From assembly GCF_030294985.1 (NCBI RefSeq), contig NZ_AP024718.1:2123001-2187000 (forward strand): a DNA stretch of 64,000 nt, read 5' to 3'. This DNA is from Methylomarinovum tepidoasis. GTDB lineage: Bacteria; Pseudomonadota; Gammaproteobacteria; Methylococcales; Methylothermaceae. Made by a program: the position numbers and the translations under genes. Shown here piece after piece: positions 1 to 7,560 of this stretch (the first letter of the stretch is position 1; each line of letters starts with the position of its first letter). The notes beneath the pieces were generated by a model. The model saw only the letters and a list, made by a program, of their open reading frames with translations. It ran no database searches and was not told where the DNA came from.

Positions 1-1
1 G

Positions 2-172
2 CTGGGGCTCGTCCTCGACCCCGAGCGCAACCGCCAAACCGACGGCCGCACCCTCGCCCCGATCCACCATCCGGAGGCGAAAACCGCCATTCTCGTCGTT
101 CCCACCGACGAAGCCTGGCAGATCGCCCACGACATGCAAATTCTGTTGCGCCACGCAGGAGGTATTTCGTGA
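2..172 (+). CDS. ackA: Acetate kinase, C-terminal fragment
   Basis: The window opens inside this gene; only the last 56 codons are present, ending at TGA 170-172. The readable tail has LDPERN, then a predicted strand ILVVPTDEAWQIAHD, matching the end of acetate/propionate kinases (usual form VIPTxEExxIARD). The enzyme makes ATP and acetate from acetyl-phosphate and ADP in the cytosol. A phosphotransacetylase homologue at 8843-9790 would supply the acetyl-phosphate, which supports the call. The next gene starts with GTG overlapping this stop (GTGA). The catalytic residues lie upstream of the window and cannot be checked. Confidence 0.82.
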   Translation: MGLVLDPERNRQTDGRTLAPIHHPEAKTAILVVPTDEAWQIAHDMQILLRHAGGIS

Positions 173-693
173 AAGCCTTCGTTATCTGGCTCGGGCTGCT
201 GTCCCTGCTGGCAGGCTGCGCCGGCCTGCCACCGGAACTTCAGGGCCAGGCCGCGCCCCTGTCGCTGGCCCAGGTCCAGGCCGAACCGGAGAAATACCGG
301 GGCCAGACGGTGCGCTGGGGCGGCACCATCCTTCAGGTGAAAAACGCTGCCGAGGCCACCCGGATTCAGATCCTCGCCCGCCCTCTCGACCGCTCGGGAC
401 GGCCCCGGGAAGACGGCGAACCGCTGGGCCGCTTCATGGCCACGACCCCGGCCTTCCTGGACCCGGCCATCTACCTGCCGGGGCGGGAGCTGACCGTCCT
501 CGGCACGGTGACCGGCAGCACGGAGATCAGCGTGGGCGAACGCAAGCTCCGCATTCCCCTGATCGCCGCAAAAAGCTGGCACCTTTGGCCCCGGCGGGAA
601 AAGCAATCCCCGCCTCCGGTCTATCCCACCTGGTATTGGTGGTATGACTTCTGGTGGTGGTACTATCCCTGGGGTCCCTGTTGCTGGTACTGA
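169..693 (+). CDS. slp: Slp-family outer membrane lipoprotein with aromatic tail
   Basis: A 174-residue lipoprotein of the Slp (starvation-inducible) family. Residues 1-16 form a lipoprotein signal peptide ending in the lipobox LAGC, so Cys17 should be lipidated. The body (SLAQVQAEPEKYRGQTVRWG, later GRELTVLGTVTG) matches the Slp beta-rich domain. The last 24 residues are extraordinarily aromatic: eight Trp, six Tyr and one Phe, ending CCWY. Start is GTG, overlapping the upstream acetate kinase stop by four bases, with GGAGG in AGGAGGTATTTC just before it, so the two are probably cotranslated. Slp proteins are outer membrane proteins linked to stress or acid adaptation; the exact function is not known. 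Confidence 0.85.
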   Translation: MKAFVIWLGLLSLLAGCAGLPPELQGQAAPLSLAQVQAEPEKYRGQTVRWGGTILQVKNAAEATRIQILARPLDRSGRPREDGEPLGRFMATTPAFLDPAIYLPGRELTVLGTVTGSTEISVGERKLRIPLIAAKSWHLWPRREKQSPPPVYPTWYWWYDFWWWYYPWGPCCWY

Positions 694-696
694 GCC

Positions 697-1554
697 TCAG
701 ACCAGCAGCTCGGGTTCCTGGTCGGCCGGCATGCGCGCCAGTTCCTCCGGCGTCAGACGGGCATAGATCTCGACCAGATTGCCGCCGGGGTCCTTGAGCC
801 ACAGCTCGTGCAGCGGGGTGCCGCGCCAGGTGGTGCGCGGCGGCTTGTGGATCGGGAAACCGGCGGCCACGGCGCGGCGGTAGGCGTCGATCACCGCCGC
901 CTTGTCGGCCAGCTCGACCCCCAGATGATAGAGGGTGTCGTGGTGCAGTTCCAGGCCGTCATCGACGAGGATGACGAAATTGGTTCTGAGCCGGTCGTTG
1001 ACGAAGATCACGTAGCGGTGGGTCCACTCCTTGGGTTCGACCCCCAGCAGCCAGCTGTAGAAACGGGCCGCCCGGGCGATGTCGGGCACCCGGATGCTGG
1101 CGTGGAATTCCCTGGGATCGAGGGGCTGGGGCAGATCGCGCAGGTCAGCGAGCACTTCGATGCGCTGGGCGATGGCGTCGCGGGTCTGGCGGAAGATGGC
1201 CAGCCGCTCCGCCTCGCTCAAATCTTCCTCCCTGCGGTTCGGATCCGGCATCGCCCAGTTGATGCGTCTGGCCCGGGCGGCCACCACCGGACAGGATTCC
1301 TCGGCGCACAGGGTCACGATCAGGTCGATCCGGTCGAGGTCGATCTCGTCGATGGCCTTGCTGCGCAGCCCCGAGGTGTCGATGCCGACCTCCTCCAATA
1401 CCTTGATCGCATACGGGTTGACCCGGCCGCTGGGCTGGCTGCCGGCGGAACAGACCCGGACCTGGTCGCCGAAACGGCGCCGGGCCAGGGCTTCGGCCAA
1501 CTGGCTGCGGGCGGAGTTGGCGACGCACAGGAACAGAACGCTGTCGAACTGCAT
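697..1554 (-). CDS. arsC: Arsenate reductase (LMW-PTP type) fused to a VOC/glyoxalase domain
   Basis: A 285-residue two-domain protein. Residues 1-135 are a low-molecular-weight phosphatase-type arsenate reductase, with phosphate loop C10-VANSA-R16 and the later resolving-cysteine region TLCAEESCPV. Residues from about 145 (REFHASIRVPDIARAARFYSWLLG) to 270 (DPGGNLVEIYARL) are a VOC (glyoxalase/dioxygenase superfamily) domain. ArsC-type domains reduce arsenate to arsenite. VOC domains in ars clusters include the C-As lyase ArsI, but whether this one is ArsI-like is not settled. ATG at 1554 was chosen because the phosphatase domain starts there with GAGAGA upstream. It lies downstream of acr3 on the same strand, forming an arsenic unit. 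No arsR is seen. Confidence 0.85.
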   Translation of the reverse strand: MQFDSVLFLCVANSARSQLAEALARRRFGDQVRVCSAGSQPSGRVNPYAIKVLEEVGIDTSGLRSKAIDEIDLDRIDLIVTLCAEESCPVVAARARRINWAMPDPNRREEDLSEAERLAIFRQTRDAIAQRIEVLADLRDLPQPLDPREFHASIRVPDIARAARFYSWLLGVEPKEWTHRYVIFVNDRLRTNFVILVDDGLELHHDTLYHLGVELADKAAVIDAYRRAVAAGFPIHKPPRTTWRGTPLHELWLKDPGGNLVEIYARLTPEELARMPADQEPELLV

Positions 1555-1571
1555 GGAGAATCTCTCTGGTC

Positions 1572-1685
1572 TCAGATTTCGGGCGGGGCCGGGGTGAAGA
1601 TGACCGGCAACAGCGCGTGGGTGGCATCTGGCAAGCGCTCGGAGGCCGGTAGAATGTCGATCATGTCCAACAGTTTCTTGAACAC
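1572..1685 (-). CDS. Small ORF in frame one codon after the acr3 stop
   Basis: A possible 37-codon ORF with GTG start, lying between acr3 and arsC. It reads VFKKLLDMIDILPAS and ends in a proline-rich FTPAPPEI. It is in the same frame as acr3, beginning two codons after its stop TGA, and fills the gap to arsC. It may be a translated small peptide, a read-through extension of Acr3, or non-coding. No family is recognised and the ribosome-binding site (AAGGTG) is weak. Confidence 0.3.
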   Translation of the reverse strand: MFKKLLDMIDILPASERLPDATHALLPVIFTPAPPEI

Positions 1686-1688
1686 GAT

Positions 1689-2783
1689 TCAACACCTTGC
1701 CGCTTGTGTTTCCTCGGAGGGAAACCAATGTCGAGTCCGGTTGCAGAAGGCCACCACCGACAGCATCACCGGCACCTCCACCAGCACCCCGACCACGGTC
1801 GCCAGCGCCGCCCCGGATTCCGGCCCGTACAGGGTGATGGCGGTAGCCACCGCCAGCTCGAAGAAATTGCTGGCGCCGATCAGGGCCCCCGGCGCGGCCA
1901 CGCTGAAGGGCACCTTGAACAGCCGCATCAGGCCGTAGGCCAGCGAGGCGTTGAAATAGACCTGCAGCAGGATCGGCAGGGCGATCAGGGCGATATGCAG
2001 CGGCTTGACAAGAATGTTGTCGGCCTGGAAGGCGAAGATGAACACCAGGGTGGTCAGCAGGGCGATGATGGCGACCGGATGAAAAGCTTTCAGATAGTAG
2101 TTTTCGAACCACGCGATCCCCTTCCAACGGATCAGCACCACCCGGCTGAGACTGGCCAGCGCCAACGGAATCACGATGAAGACGATGACGCTGTAAAGCA
2201 ACACCTGGAACGGCACTTCCAGACCGCTGGCCCCTGCCACCAGAAAGCGGACGATGGGGGCGAACAGGATCAGCATCAACAGATCGTTGAGGGCCACCTG
2301 CACCAGGGTATAGGCGGGGTCCCCGTCGGTCAGATAGGACCAGACGAACACCATGGCGGTACAGGGGGCGGCCGCCAGGATGATGCAGCCGGCGATGTAC
2401 TGGTCGGCCTGCGCCGGGCCGATCCAGGGTGCCAGCAGGTGGCGGCAGAACAGCCAGGCGAAGAAGGCCATGGAGAAGGGCTTGACCAGCCAGTTGACGA
2501 ATAGGGTGATCAGGATCCCTTTGGGCCGCCGGCGCACCCCCAGGATGCTGGAAAAGTCGATCTTCAGCATCATGGGATAGATCATCAGCCAGATCAGCAC
2601 CGCGATGGGGATGTTGATCTGGCTGTGGTCGAACTCCATGGCCCGCAGCCGTCCGGTCAGTTGTGGGAAGGTGCCTCCCAGAACCACCCCGGCCACCATG
2701 CACAGCCCCACCCAGACGGACAGATAGCGTTCGAAGAAGCTGAGGCGTCTTTTGGCCACCGGGGGGGGCACTGTCGTCGCCAT
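1689..2783 (-). CDS. acr3: Arsenite efflux permease, Acr3 family
   Basis: A 364-residue inner membrane protein of the BASS superfamily with about ten hydrophobic segments. Hallmarks of Acr3 are present: SVWVGLCMVAGVVLG near the N-terminus, and the conserved Cys in the fourth segment within AAAPCTAMVFVWS, which takes part in arsenite translocation. It exports As(III) (or antimonite) driven by the membrane potential. An excellent ribosome-binding site (AAGGAG) precedes the ATG at 2783. The ArsC-VOC fusion lies downstream on the same strand, so arsenate could be reduced and exported by one operon. Length is typical of the family. Confidence 0.93.
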   Translation of the reverse strand: MATTVPPPVAKRRLSFFERYLSVWVGLCMVAGVVLGGTFPQLTGRLRAMEFDHSQINIPIAVLIWLMIYPMMLKIDFSSILGVRRRPKGILITLFVNWLVKPFSMAFFAWLFCRHLLAPWIGPAQADQYIAGCIILAAAPCTAMVFVWSYLTDGDPAYTLVQVALNDLLMLILFAPIVRFLVAGASGLEVPFQVLLYSVIVFIVIPLALASLSRVVLIRWKGIAWFENYYLKAFHPVAIIALLTTLVFIFAFQADNILVKPLHIALIALPILLQVYFNASLAYGLMRLFKVPFSVAAPGALIGASNFFELAVATAITLYGPESGAALATVVGVLVEVPVMLSVVAFCNRTRHWFPSEETQAARC

Positions 2784-2856
2784 CGTCTACTCCTTATGAA
2801 TTTGTAAAACGGCAATCATTGGTAGTGGGGAAAGCTCAATAGATAACATCTGATCG

Positions 2857-3771
2857 TTACAGACAAATTACGATCCCCGCCCCAGGCGCCTGCGACAACA
2901 TTTGCCGCAGCCCTTCCAGCAGTTGCACCAGATCGGCCACCCCTCCGTTTCTGACTACCATCACCACTGCGATTGCGAGCAGAAACCAGCCGAACAGCCG
3001 CTTCATCCGCACCCGATCCAGTTTCAACGCCCGCCGCGCCCCGATCTGGCCGCCGAGAAACACCGCCAGCGCCAACATCAGCGACAGGTGCCAGTCCCAG
3101 TGCCCAGCTACCAGGTGACCGGCGAAACCGCCAGCTGCGGTGACACCGACCATCAAAGCACTGGTACCGACGGCGATGTCCATGGGAATCCCCAATAGCA
3201 GCACCATCAGCGGCACTTTCATGATGCCACCGCCGACTCCCACCATTCCGCTCACCATACCGGCAAGGAAGGAAACCGGCAGTGCCAGGAGCAAATTCAC
3301 GGCGAAGACATGACCGTCGTAACGACGCCGCCAGAGATACCATTTCGGCCGGGACACCGGCCTGGGACGTGGCTGCCACTGCCGGATCATGAACACCGCG
3401 GCAAAGGCCACCACCCCTGCGAACAACCAGCTCAGAACCCGGCCGCTGAACCAGGCGGACCCCACCCCGCCGACGAACCCGCCCAGAGTGGTCACGGATT
3501 CCAGCACCAGGGCCAGGGGCCAGTCCACCTTGTTGGCACGGCGGTAAACCAGGGTGGCGGACAGGGAGGTCACCATGATCAGAAACAGGCTGGTGGTGGC
3601 GGCGACGTGGAAGTCGATGCCGAACAGCACCTGGATCGGGGTATAAAGCGTTCCTCCTCCCTGGCCGAGCATGGAGAAGAAGATGGCCACAAAAAACAGC
3701 AGGCACCATAACAGCAGCCACGAGCAGACCGGCGGCGTGCCCAGAAAATGTAGTAATTCGGCTAGGGACAA
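2857..3771 (-). CDS. TauE/SafE-family sulfite exporter-like permease
   Basis: A membrane protein of about 304 residues with eight or so transmembrane segments. It carries the duplicated TauE/SafE signature: GQGGGTLYTPI in the first half and GVGGGIMKVPLMVL in the second. Family members export sulfite or small organosulfur anions, but the substrate cannot be read from sequence. TTG at 3771 was preferred over an upstream ATG at 3864, because GGAGG sits six bases before it and the upstream extension looks non-coding and overlaps a rhodanese remnant. It lies next to a rhodanese fragment and an HMA-UreH-like protein on the same strand, suggesting a sulfur/metal stress unit. Confidence 0.85.
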   Translation of the reverse strand: MSLAELLHFLGTPPVCSWLLLWCLLFFVAIFFSMLGQGGGTLYTPIQVLFGIDFHVAATTSLFLIMVTSLSATLVYRRANKVDWPLALVLESVTTLGGFVGGVGSAWFSGRVLSWLFAGVVAFAAVFMIRQWQPRPRPVSRPKWYLWRRRYDGHVFAVNLLLALPVSFLAGMVSGMVGVGGGIMKVPLMVLLLGIPMDIAVGTSALMVGVTAAGGFAGHLVAGHWDWHLSLMLALAVFLGGQIGARRALKLDRVRMKRLFGWFLLAIAVVMVVRNGGVADLVQLLEGLRQMLSQAPGAGIVICL

Positions 3772-3799
3772 ATCGATCCTCCGAAAGTGACGCCCAGAT

Positions 3800-3946
3800 T
3801 CATTCCAGTTCGAAACGGACAACCGCATCCGGCATGGTCCGGCTCCACTGATGCATGGAACCATCGTAAAGGCGCGCTGCAGGATTGCCCAGCAATTCGG
3901 ACGAAACGAAGCAGGTCACGCTTCCCACGCCGCACCTCACCACCAT
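3800..3946 (-). pseudogene. Rhodanese (sulfurtransferase) C-terminal remnant
   Basis: A 48-codon reading frame that matches only the end of a rhodanese domain: the active-site loop with Cys5 (VVRCGVGSVTC), then LLGNPAARLYDGSMHQWS and a short tail. Intact tandem-domain rhodaneses are near 280 residues, so about 80 percent is missing. The remnant begins at ATG 3946, overlapping the stop of the upstream HMA-UreH-like gene by 10 bases. It is therefore probably a deletion product rather than an independent enzyme, although the catalytic cysteine loop survives and a short peptide could still be translated. Confidence 0.7.
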
Positions 3947-4968
3947 GCCTGCATCTGCCGCCAGATCAAGGGCAAATAATCGCCGATATGGCCCTTCTGC
4001 CAACCCTTGATCATCATGATGACGCCGAGAGCGATGACCAGAATACCGGAAAGGCGAAGGAAACCGCGCATCATCCAGCCTGACAGATAAGTCGCGAACA
4101 CCCCGAATCCCAGCAGGGCCGGCAGCGTACCTATGCCAAACAGGAACATGACTTTGGCGCCCTCTACCGGATCGGCGGTACCCGCGGCCAGGATGTACAT
4201 CGCCTGCAACGGCCCGCAGGCGAACATGAAGCCGGTGAGAAAACCGATCACGAAAGGATTACGGGAACGGCGCCATCGCGTCAGTTTTTCCACGGCTTTG
4301 GGCTGACGAAACATCAGGCGCCGGAACCAATCGACCCCCCCCAGCATGTTGAGGCCGAATCCCACCAGAAACAACCCGGCGACGAGCGCCGTCAGCCCCC
4401 GGACCCACGGGGTGAAGCTCACCAACGCTCCCAGACCGCCGAACACCGCACCGAACAGGGTATAGGAAAGTGTCTTTCCCACCCCGTAGAGCAGATGGGC
4501 CATATAGGGAGAACGGCCGGACTCCAGGGTGGCCTGGGTGTAACTGAGCACGAACCCGCCACACATACCGATGCAGTGAAAACCTGTGACAAGGCCGACC
4601 GTCAACACCAGCCAATCGCTCATACCGGGGCTCGATGTCGGCAGGGAAAGGGCATGGCCGTAACGGCGCGCGGCGTAAATCGCGGCAGCCAGCGCCACCA
4701 ATCCCAGTACGGAAAACAGGGCCTTCAGGCAGCGTGCACCATTCCGCTTATGCGCCAGGACGCAGGTGTAACCTTTGGGTTCGAGGGCTTTGCAGATGTG
4801 TTCCAGGGAACAGCGTTCCGCATCGTAGCGCAACGACAGCGTCCCTTCGGTGAAACTGGCCTGGGCTTCGCTCACACAAGGCAACGCCCCTACGGTGTCT
4901 TCGATGATTTTCTCGCAACCGCTGCAGTGCATGCCGGTGACCTTGATCTGAACCGATGTCTCTGCCAT
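3937..4968 (-). CDS. HMA-domain protein with UreH/TauE-type membrane domain
   Basis: A 343-residue membrane protein. Residues 5-70 are a heavy-metal-associated domain with the metal-binding pair in GMHC15SGC18. After a transmembrane segment near 85-103 comes a UreH-like/cytochrome-biogenesis type domain with about six further segments, including GLVTGFHCIGMCGGFVLSY, GVGKTLSYTLFGAVFGG and GFMFACGPLQAMY. Proteins of this architecture are linked to copper or other thiophilic-metal handling and cytochrome oxidase assembly; the metal is not known here. Downstream on the same strand lie the rhodanese remnant and TauE-like permease. An AT-rich inverted repeat (4999-5024) lies 30 bases upstream. Confidence 0.82.
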   Translation of the reverse strand: MAETSVQIKVTGMHCSGCEKIIEDTVGALPCVSEAQASFTEGTLSLRYDAERCSLEHICKALEPKGYTCVLAHKRNGARCLKALFSVLGLVALAAAIYAARRYGHALSLPTSSPGMSDWLVLTVGLVTGFHCIGMCGGFVLSYTQATLESGRSPYMAHLLYGVGKTLSYTLFGAVFGGLGALVSFTPWVRGLTALVAGLFLVGFGLNMLGGVDWFRRLMFRQPKAVEKLTRWRRSRNPFVIGFLTGFMFACGPLQAMYILAAGTADPVEGAKVMFLFGIGTLPALLGFGVFATYLSGWMMRGFLRLSGILVIALGVIMMIKGWQKGHIGDYLPLIWRQMQAWW

Positions 4969-4998
4969 CCCCGCCCCCGTGAGTTATCCGACGCCCAT

Positions 4999-5024
4999 AG
5001 AATATAACTTCTACACCATATTCT
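4999..5024. promoter_or_regulatory. AT-rich inverted repeat upstream of the HMA-UreH gene
   Basis: Two perfect 7-base arms, AGAATAT (4999-5005) and ATATTCT (5018-5024), separated by 12 bases, in the 179-base gap between the HMA-UreH-like gene (reverse) and the AhpD-like gene (forward). On the reverse strand TTTAAG, a 16-base spacer and TATATT form a plausible promoter overlapping the repeat. The geometry recalls ArsR/SmtB-type operators, but no regulator gene lies beside it, so the assignment is inference. Confidence 0.35.
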
Positions 5025-5147
5025 TAAATTCTTTGCCGACAGAGGCACGGACATGACAGCGGACCTCCGCCTACGGCCATCCCTGGTGCAGCTTATCCCT
5101 TTGTGTCATCATGACGGCATCTTTCCCGCCAACCGACGAGGTACCCC

Positions 5148-5510
5148 ATGGCCGACAACCCCATGAAGGACAAGATGGCGCAGATGCACGAGGCGATGGC
5201 CTATCTGCGCAAGAAGTATCCCACCGAAACCCAGGCGTTTTCCTACTTCTTCAAAAAGGCTGAATCGGGACCGGCGCTGTCGATCCGCGAGAAAGAGCTC
5301 ATCAACGTCGCCCTGGCGGTGGCGAGCCAGTGCGAGTGGTGCATCGGCTCCCACGTCAGGAGCGCGGCCCACGCGGGCGCCACCCGCGACGAGATCGTCG
5401 AGGCCGGTTTCATGGCGGTCATCATGCACGGCGGCCCGGCGCTGATGTACATGACTCCCCTGGTGCAGGCCCTGGACCTGTATCTGCCGGAAGAAGACGG
5501 CGAGGTTTGA
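5148..5510 (+). CDS. Carboxymuconolactone decarboxylase-family (AhpD-like) protein
   Basis: A 120-residue helical protein of the CMD/AhpD family. The redox signature is C62EWC65IGSH69, the CxxC plus His arrangement of AhpD-type peroxidase partners. The preceding SIREKELINVALAVASQ is the usual helix before the motif. It lies one base upstream of the E1-alpha ATG, so it is the first gene of the dehydrogenase operon. CMD-family proteins beside 2-oxoacid dehydrogenases recall the mycobacterial AhpD/Lpd/DlaT peroxidase link, where lipoyl-E2 reduces AhpD. That this happens here is inference. GAGGT precedes the ATG. Confidence 0.82.
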   Translation: MADNPMKDKMAQMHEAMAYLRKKYPTETQAFSYFFKKAESGPALSIREKELINVALAVASQCEWCIGSHVRSAAHAGATRDEIVEAGFMAVIMHGGPALMYMTPLVQALDLYLPEEDGEV

Positions 5511-5511
5511 C

Positions 5512-6564
5512 ATGGACAAGCGCCAGGCGCTCGCCTTCCTCCACGACATGCTGCTGGGGCGGCGGTTCGAGGAGCGCTGCGCGGAAGAGTACATGAAGGG
5601 CAACATCGCCGGCTTCCTCCATTTGTATCCCGGCGAGGAGGCGGTGGCGGTGGGGGTGATCCATGCCTGCGAGACCAGCGATTACATCGTCAGCACCTAC
5701 CGCGAGCACGTCCACGCCCTAGTGCGCGGGGTGCCCGCCGGCGAGGTGATGGCGGAGCTGTTCGGCAAACGCGGCGGCTGCAGCCGCGGCATGGGCGGCT
5801 CCATGCATCTGTTCGATCCGCAGCGCCGCTTCATGGGCGGCTACGCCATCGTCGGGGAGACCTATCCGGTGGCCATCGGCCTGGGCTACGGCATCGCCAT
5901 GAAGGATCTGCCCGAGGCGGTGATCTGCTTCTTCGGCGACGGCGCCGTCAATCAGGGCACCTTCCACGAATCCCTCAACATGGCGGCACTGTGGAAGCTG
6001 CCGGTGCTGTTCGTGTGCGAGAACAACCAGTACGCCATCGGCACCGAGATCCACCGTCATTCGGCGGTGCCGGAGGTGTACAAGCGCGCCGCCGCCTACC
6101 GTATCCCCGCCGAGCGGGTGGACGGCATGGACGTGCTCGAGGTCCATCGGGCCACCGAGCACGCTCTCCAGCAGATCCGCGCCGGCAGCGGCCCCCAGCT
6201 GCTCGAATGCCTCACCTACCGCTTCCGCGGCCACTCCATGGCCGATCCGGGCCACTACCGCCCGCCGGTGGAAGTCAAGGCCCACCAGCAGACCGACCCC
6301 CTGGAGCTGGCGCTGCGGGAACTGTCTCTGGTCTATCCGACCCCGGAACAGATCGCCGCCGCCGGTCCCGACGCGCTGCTGAAACTGCGCCAGTACTGCT
6401 TCGACCAGGGCCACCTTCACGAGGAAGGCTTCGAGGAGCTGGAACGGCAGGTCCAGGACGAGGTGGAGGCGGCGGTGCAGTTCGCCCTGGAAGCGCCGGA
6501 GCCGACCCTGGACGATGCCTGGCAGGCCCTGTACTGCAACCGCCGCGGCGAAATTCTGATCTAG
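5512..6564 (+). CDS. pdhA: Pyruvate (2-oxoacid) dehydrogenase E1 component, alpha subunit
   Basis: A 350-residue thiamine diphosphate enzyme subunit. GDGAVNQGTFHESLNMA is the ThDP/Mg binding motif, and the phosphorylation-loop region YRFRGHSMADPGHYR is typical of PDH E1-alpha. With E1-beta it decarboxylates pyruvate (or acetoin or a related 2-oxoacid) and reductively acetylates the lipoyl arm of E2. The two-subunit E1 form differs from the single-chain AceE common in Gammaproteobacteria. Start is ATG two bases after the upstream stop; E1-beta follows nine bases later. The pyruvate assignment rests on the E2 type and the nearby pta; acetoin dehydrogenase is the main alternative. Confidence 0.88.
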   Translation: MDKRQALAFLHDMLLGRRFEERCAEEYMKGNIAGFLHLYPGEEAVAVGVIHACETSDYIVSTYREHVHALVRGVPAGEVMAELFGKRGGCSRGMGGSMHLFDPQRRFMGGYAIVGETYPVAIGLGYGIAMKDLPEAVICFFGDGAVNQGTFHESLNMAALWKLPVLFVCENNQYAIGTEIHRHSAVPEVYKRAAAYRIPAERVDGMDVLEVHRATEHALQQIRAGSGPQLLECLTYRFRGHSMADPGHYRPPVEVKAHQQTDPLELALRELSLVYPTPEQIAAAGPDALLKLRQYCFDQGHLHEEGFEELERQVQDEVEAAVQFALEAPEPTLDDAWQALYCNRRGEILI

Positions 6565-6573
6565 GAGGCAGCG

Positions 6574-7560
6574 ATGGCCGAAGAAGTGCTCATCTGGCAG
6601 GCCCTCAACCGCGCCCTCGACGAACTGATGGCGGCGGACGAGGACGTCTTCATCCTCGGCGAAGACGTGGGACTCTACGGCGGCAGCTACCGGGTCACCG
6701 AGGGGCTGTACGCCAAGTACGGCGAATGGCGGGTACGCGACACACCCATCTCTGAGGACAGCTTCACCGGCCTGGGGGTCGGGGCGGCGCTGATGGGGCT
6801 GCGCCCGGTGGTGGAGATCATGACCGTCAACTTCGCCCTCCTGGCCCTGGACGCCATCATCAACATGGCGGCCAAGGTGCCGTTCATGTCCGGCGGGCGC
6901 CTGCCCATGGGGCTGACCATCCGCACCCCCGGCGGGGTCGCCAAACAGCTGGCGGCCCAGCATTCCCAGCGACTGGAACACACCCTCATGAACGTGCCGG
7001 GGCTTCGCATCGTCGTCCCCGCCACTCCCCAGGACGCCTACTGGCAGCTCAAGCAGGCGGTCCTCAGCGACGAGCCGGTGATCGTCCTCGAACACGAACT
7101 GCTCTATTTTCACAAGGGCCCGCTGGACCCGACCGCCCCGCCGCCTCCGCCCCACCGCGCCGTGGTGCGCCGGCCGGGACGCGATCTCACCCTCGTCGCC
7201 TATTCCAAGATGGCGGTGCTGGCCGGGCAGGCGGCCGAACGGCTGGCCGAACAGGGAATCGAGGCCGAAGTCATCGACCTGCGCAGCCTGTCGCCCATCG
7301 ACTGGCAGACCTGCGTCGATTCGGTGGCCCGCACCCACCGGGTGCTGATCGTCGAGGAGGACTGCCGCTTCGCCGGCGCCGGGGCCGAGATCGCCGCCGA
7401 CCTGACCGAACGCTGTTTCACCCAACTGGAGGCCGCCCCCATGCGCCTGGCCGGCCTCGACATGCCGACCCCCTACAACGGCACCCTTGAGGCCCAGACC
7501 ATTCCCCAGGTGGACGACATCGTCGCCGCCGCCCACCGACTCGTGAAGGAGGCATCATGA
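6574..7560 (+). CDS. pdhB: Pyruvate (2-oxoacid) dehydrogenase E1 component, beta subunit
   Basis: A 328-residue transketolase-like beta subunit. Visible hallmarks are the N-terminal VLIWQALNRALDELMAADE, FILGEDVGLYGGSYRVTEGL (conserved Glu for ThDP activation), and the C-terminal transketolase domain with LTLVAYSKMAVLAGQAAERL and DLRSLSPIDWQT. It forms the heterotetrameric E1 with the alpha subunit just upstream. AGGAGG sits six bases before the ATG. Its stop overlaps the E2 start by four bases (ATGA), so translational coupling is likely. Confidence 0.9.
   Translation: MAEEVLIWQALNRALDELMAADEDVFILGEDVGLYGGSYRVTEGLYAKYGEWRVRDTPISEDSFTGLGVGAALMGLRPVVEIMTVNFALLALDAIINMAAKVPFMSGGRLPMGLTIRTPGGVAKQLAAQHSQRLEHTLMNVPGLRIVVPATPQDAYWQLKQAVLSDEPVIVLEHELLYFHKGPLDPTAPPPPPHRAVVRRPGRDLTLVAYSKMAVLAGQAAERLAEQGIEAEVIDLRSLSPIDWQTCVDSVARTHRVLIVEEDCRFAGAGAEIAADLTERCFTQLEAAPMRLAGLDMPTPYNGTLEAQTIPQVDDIVAAAHRLVKEAS

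Noticed and set aside
5719-7536. A 605-codon ORF on the reverse strand and similar long antisense frames
   Set aside because: It lies antisense to the two E1 genes. The GC-rich codon bias opens the opposite strand; no family or start site supports it. The same applies to other long shadows, such as 26246-28450 opposite the mer genes.
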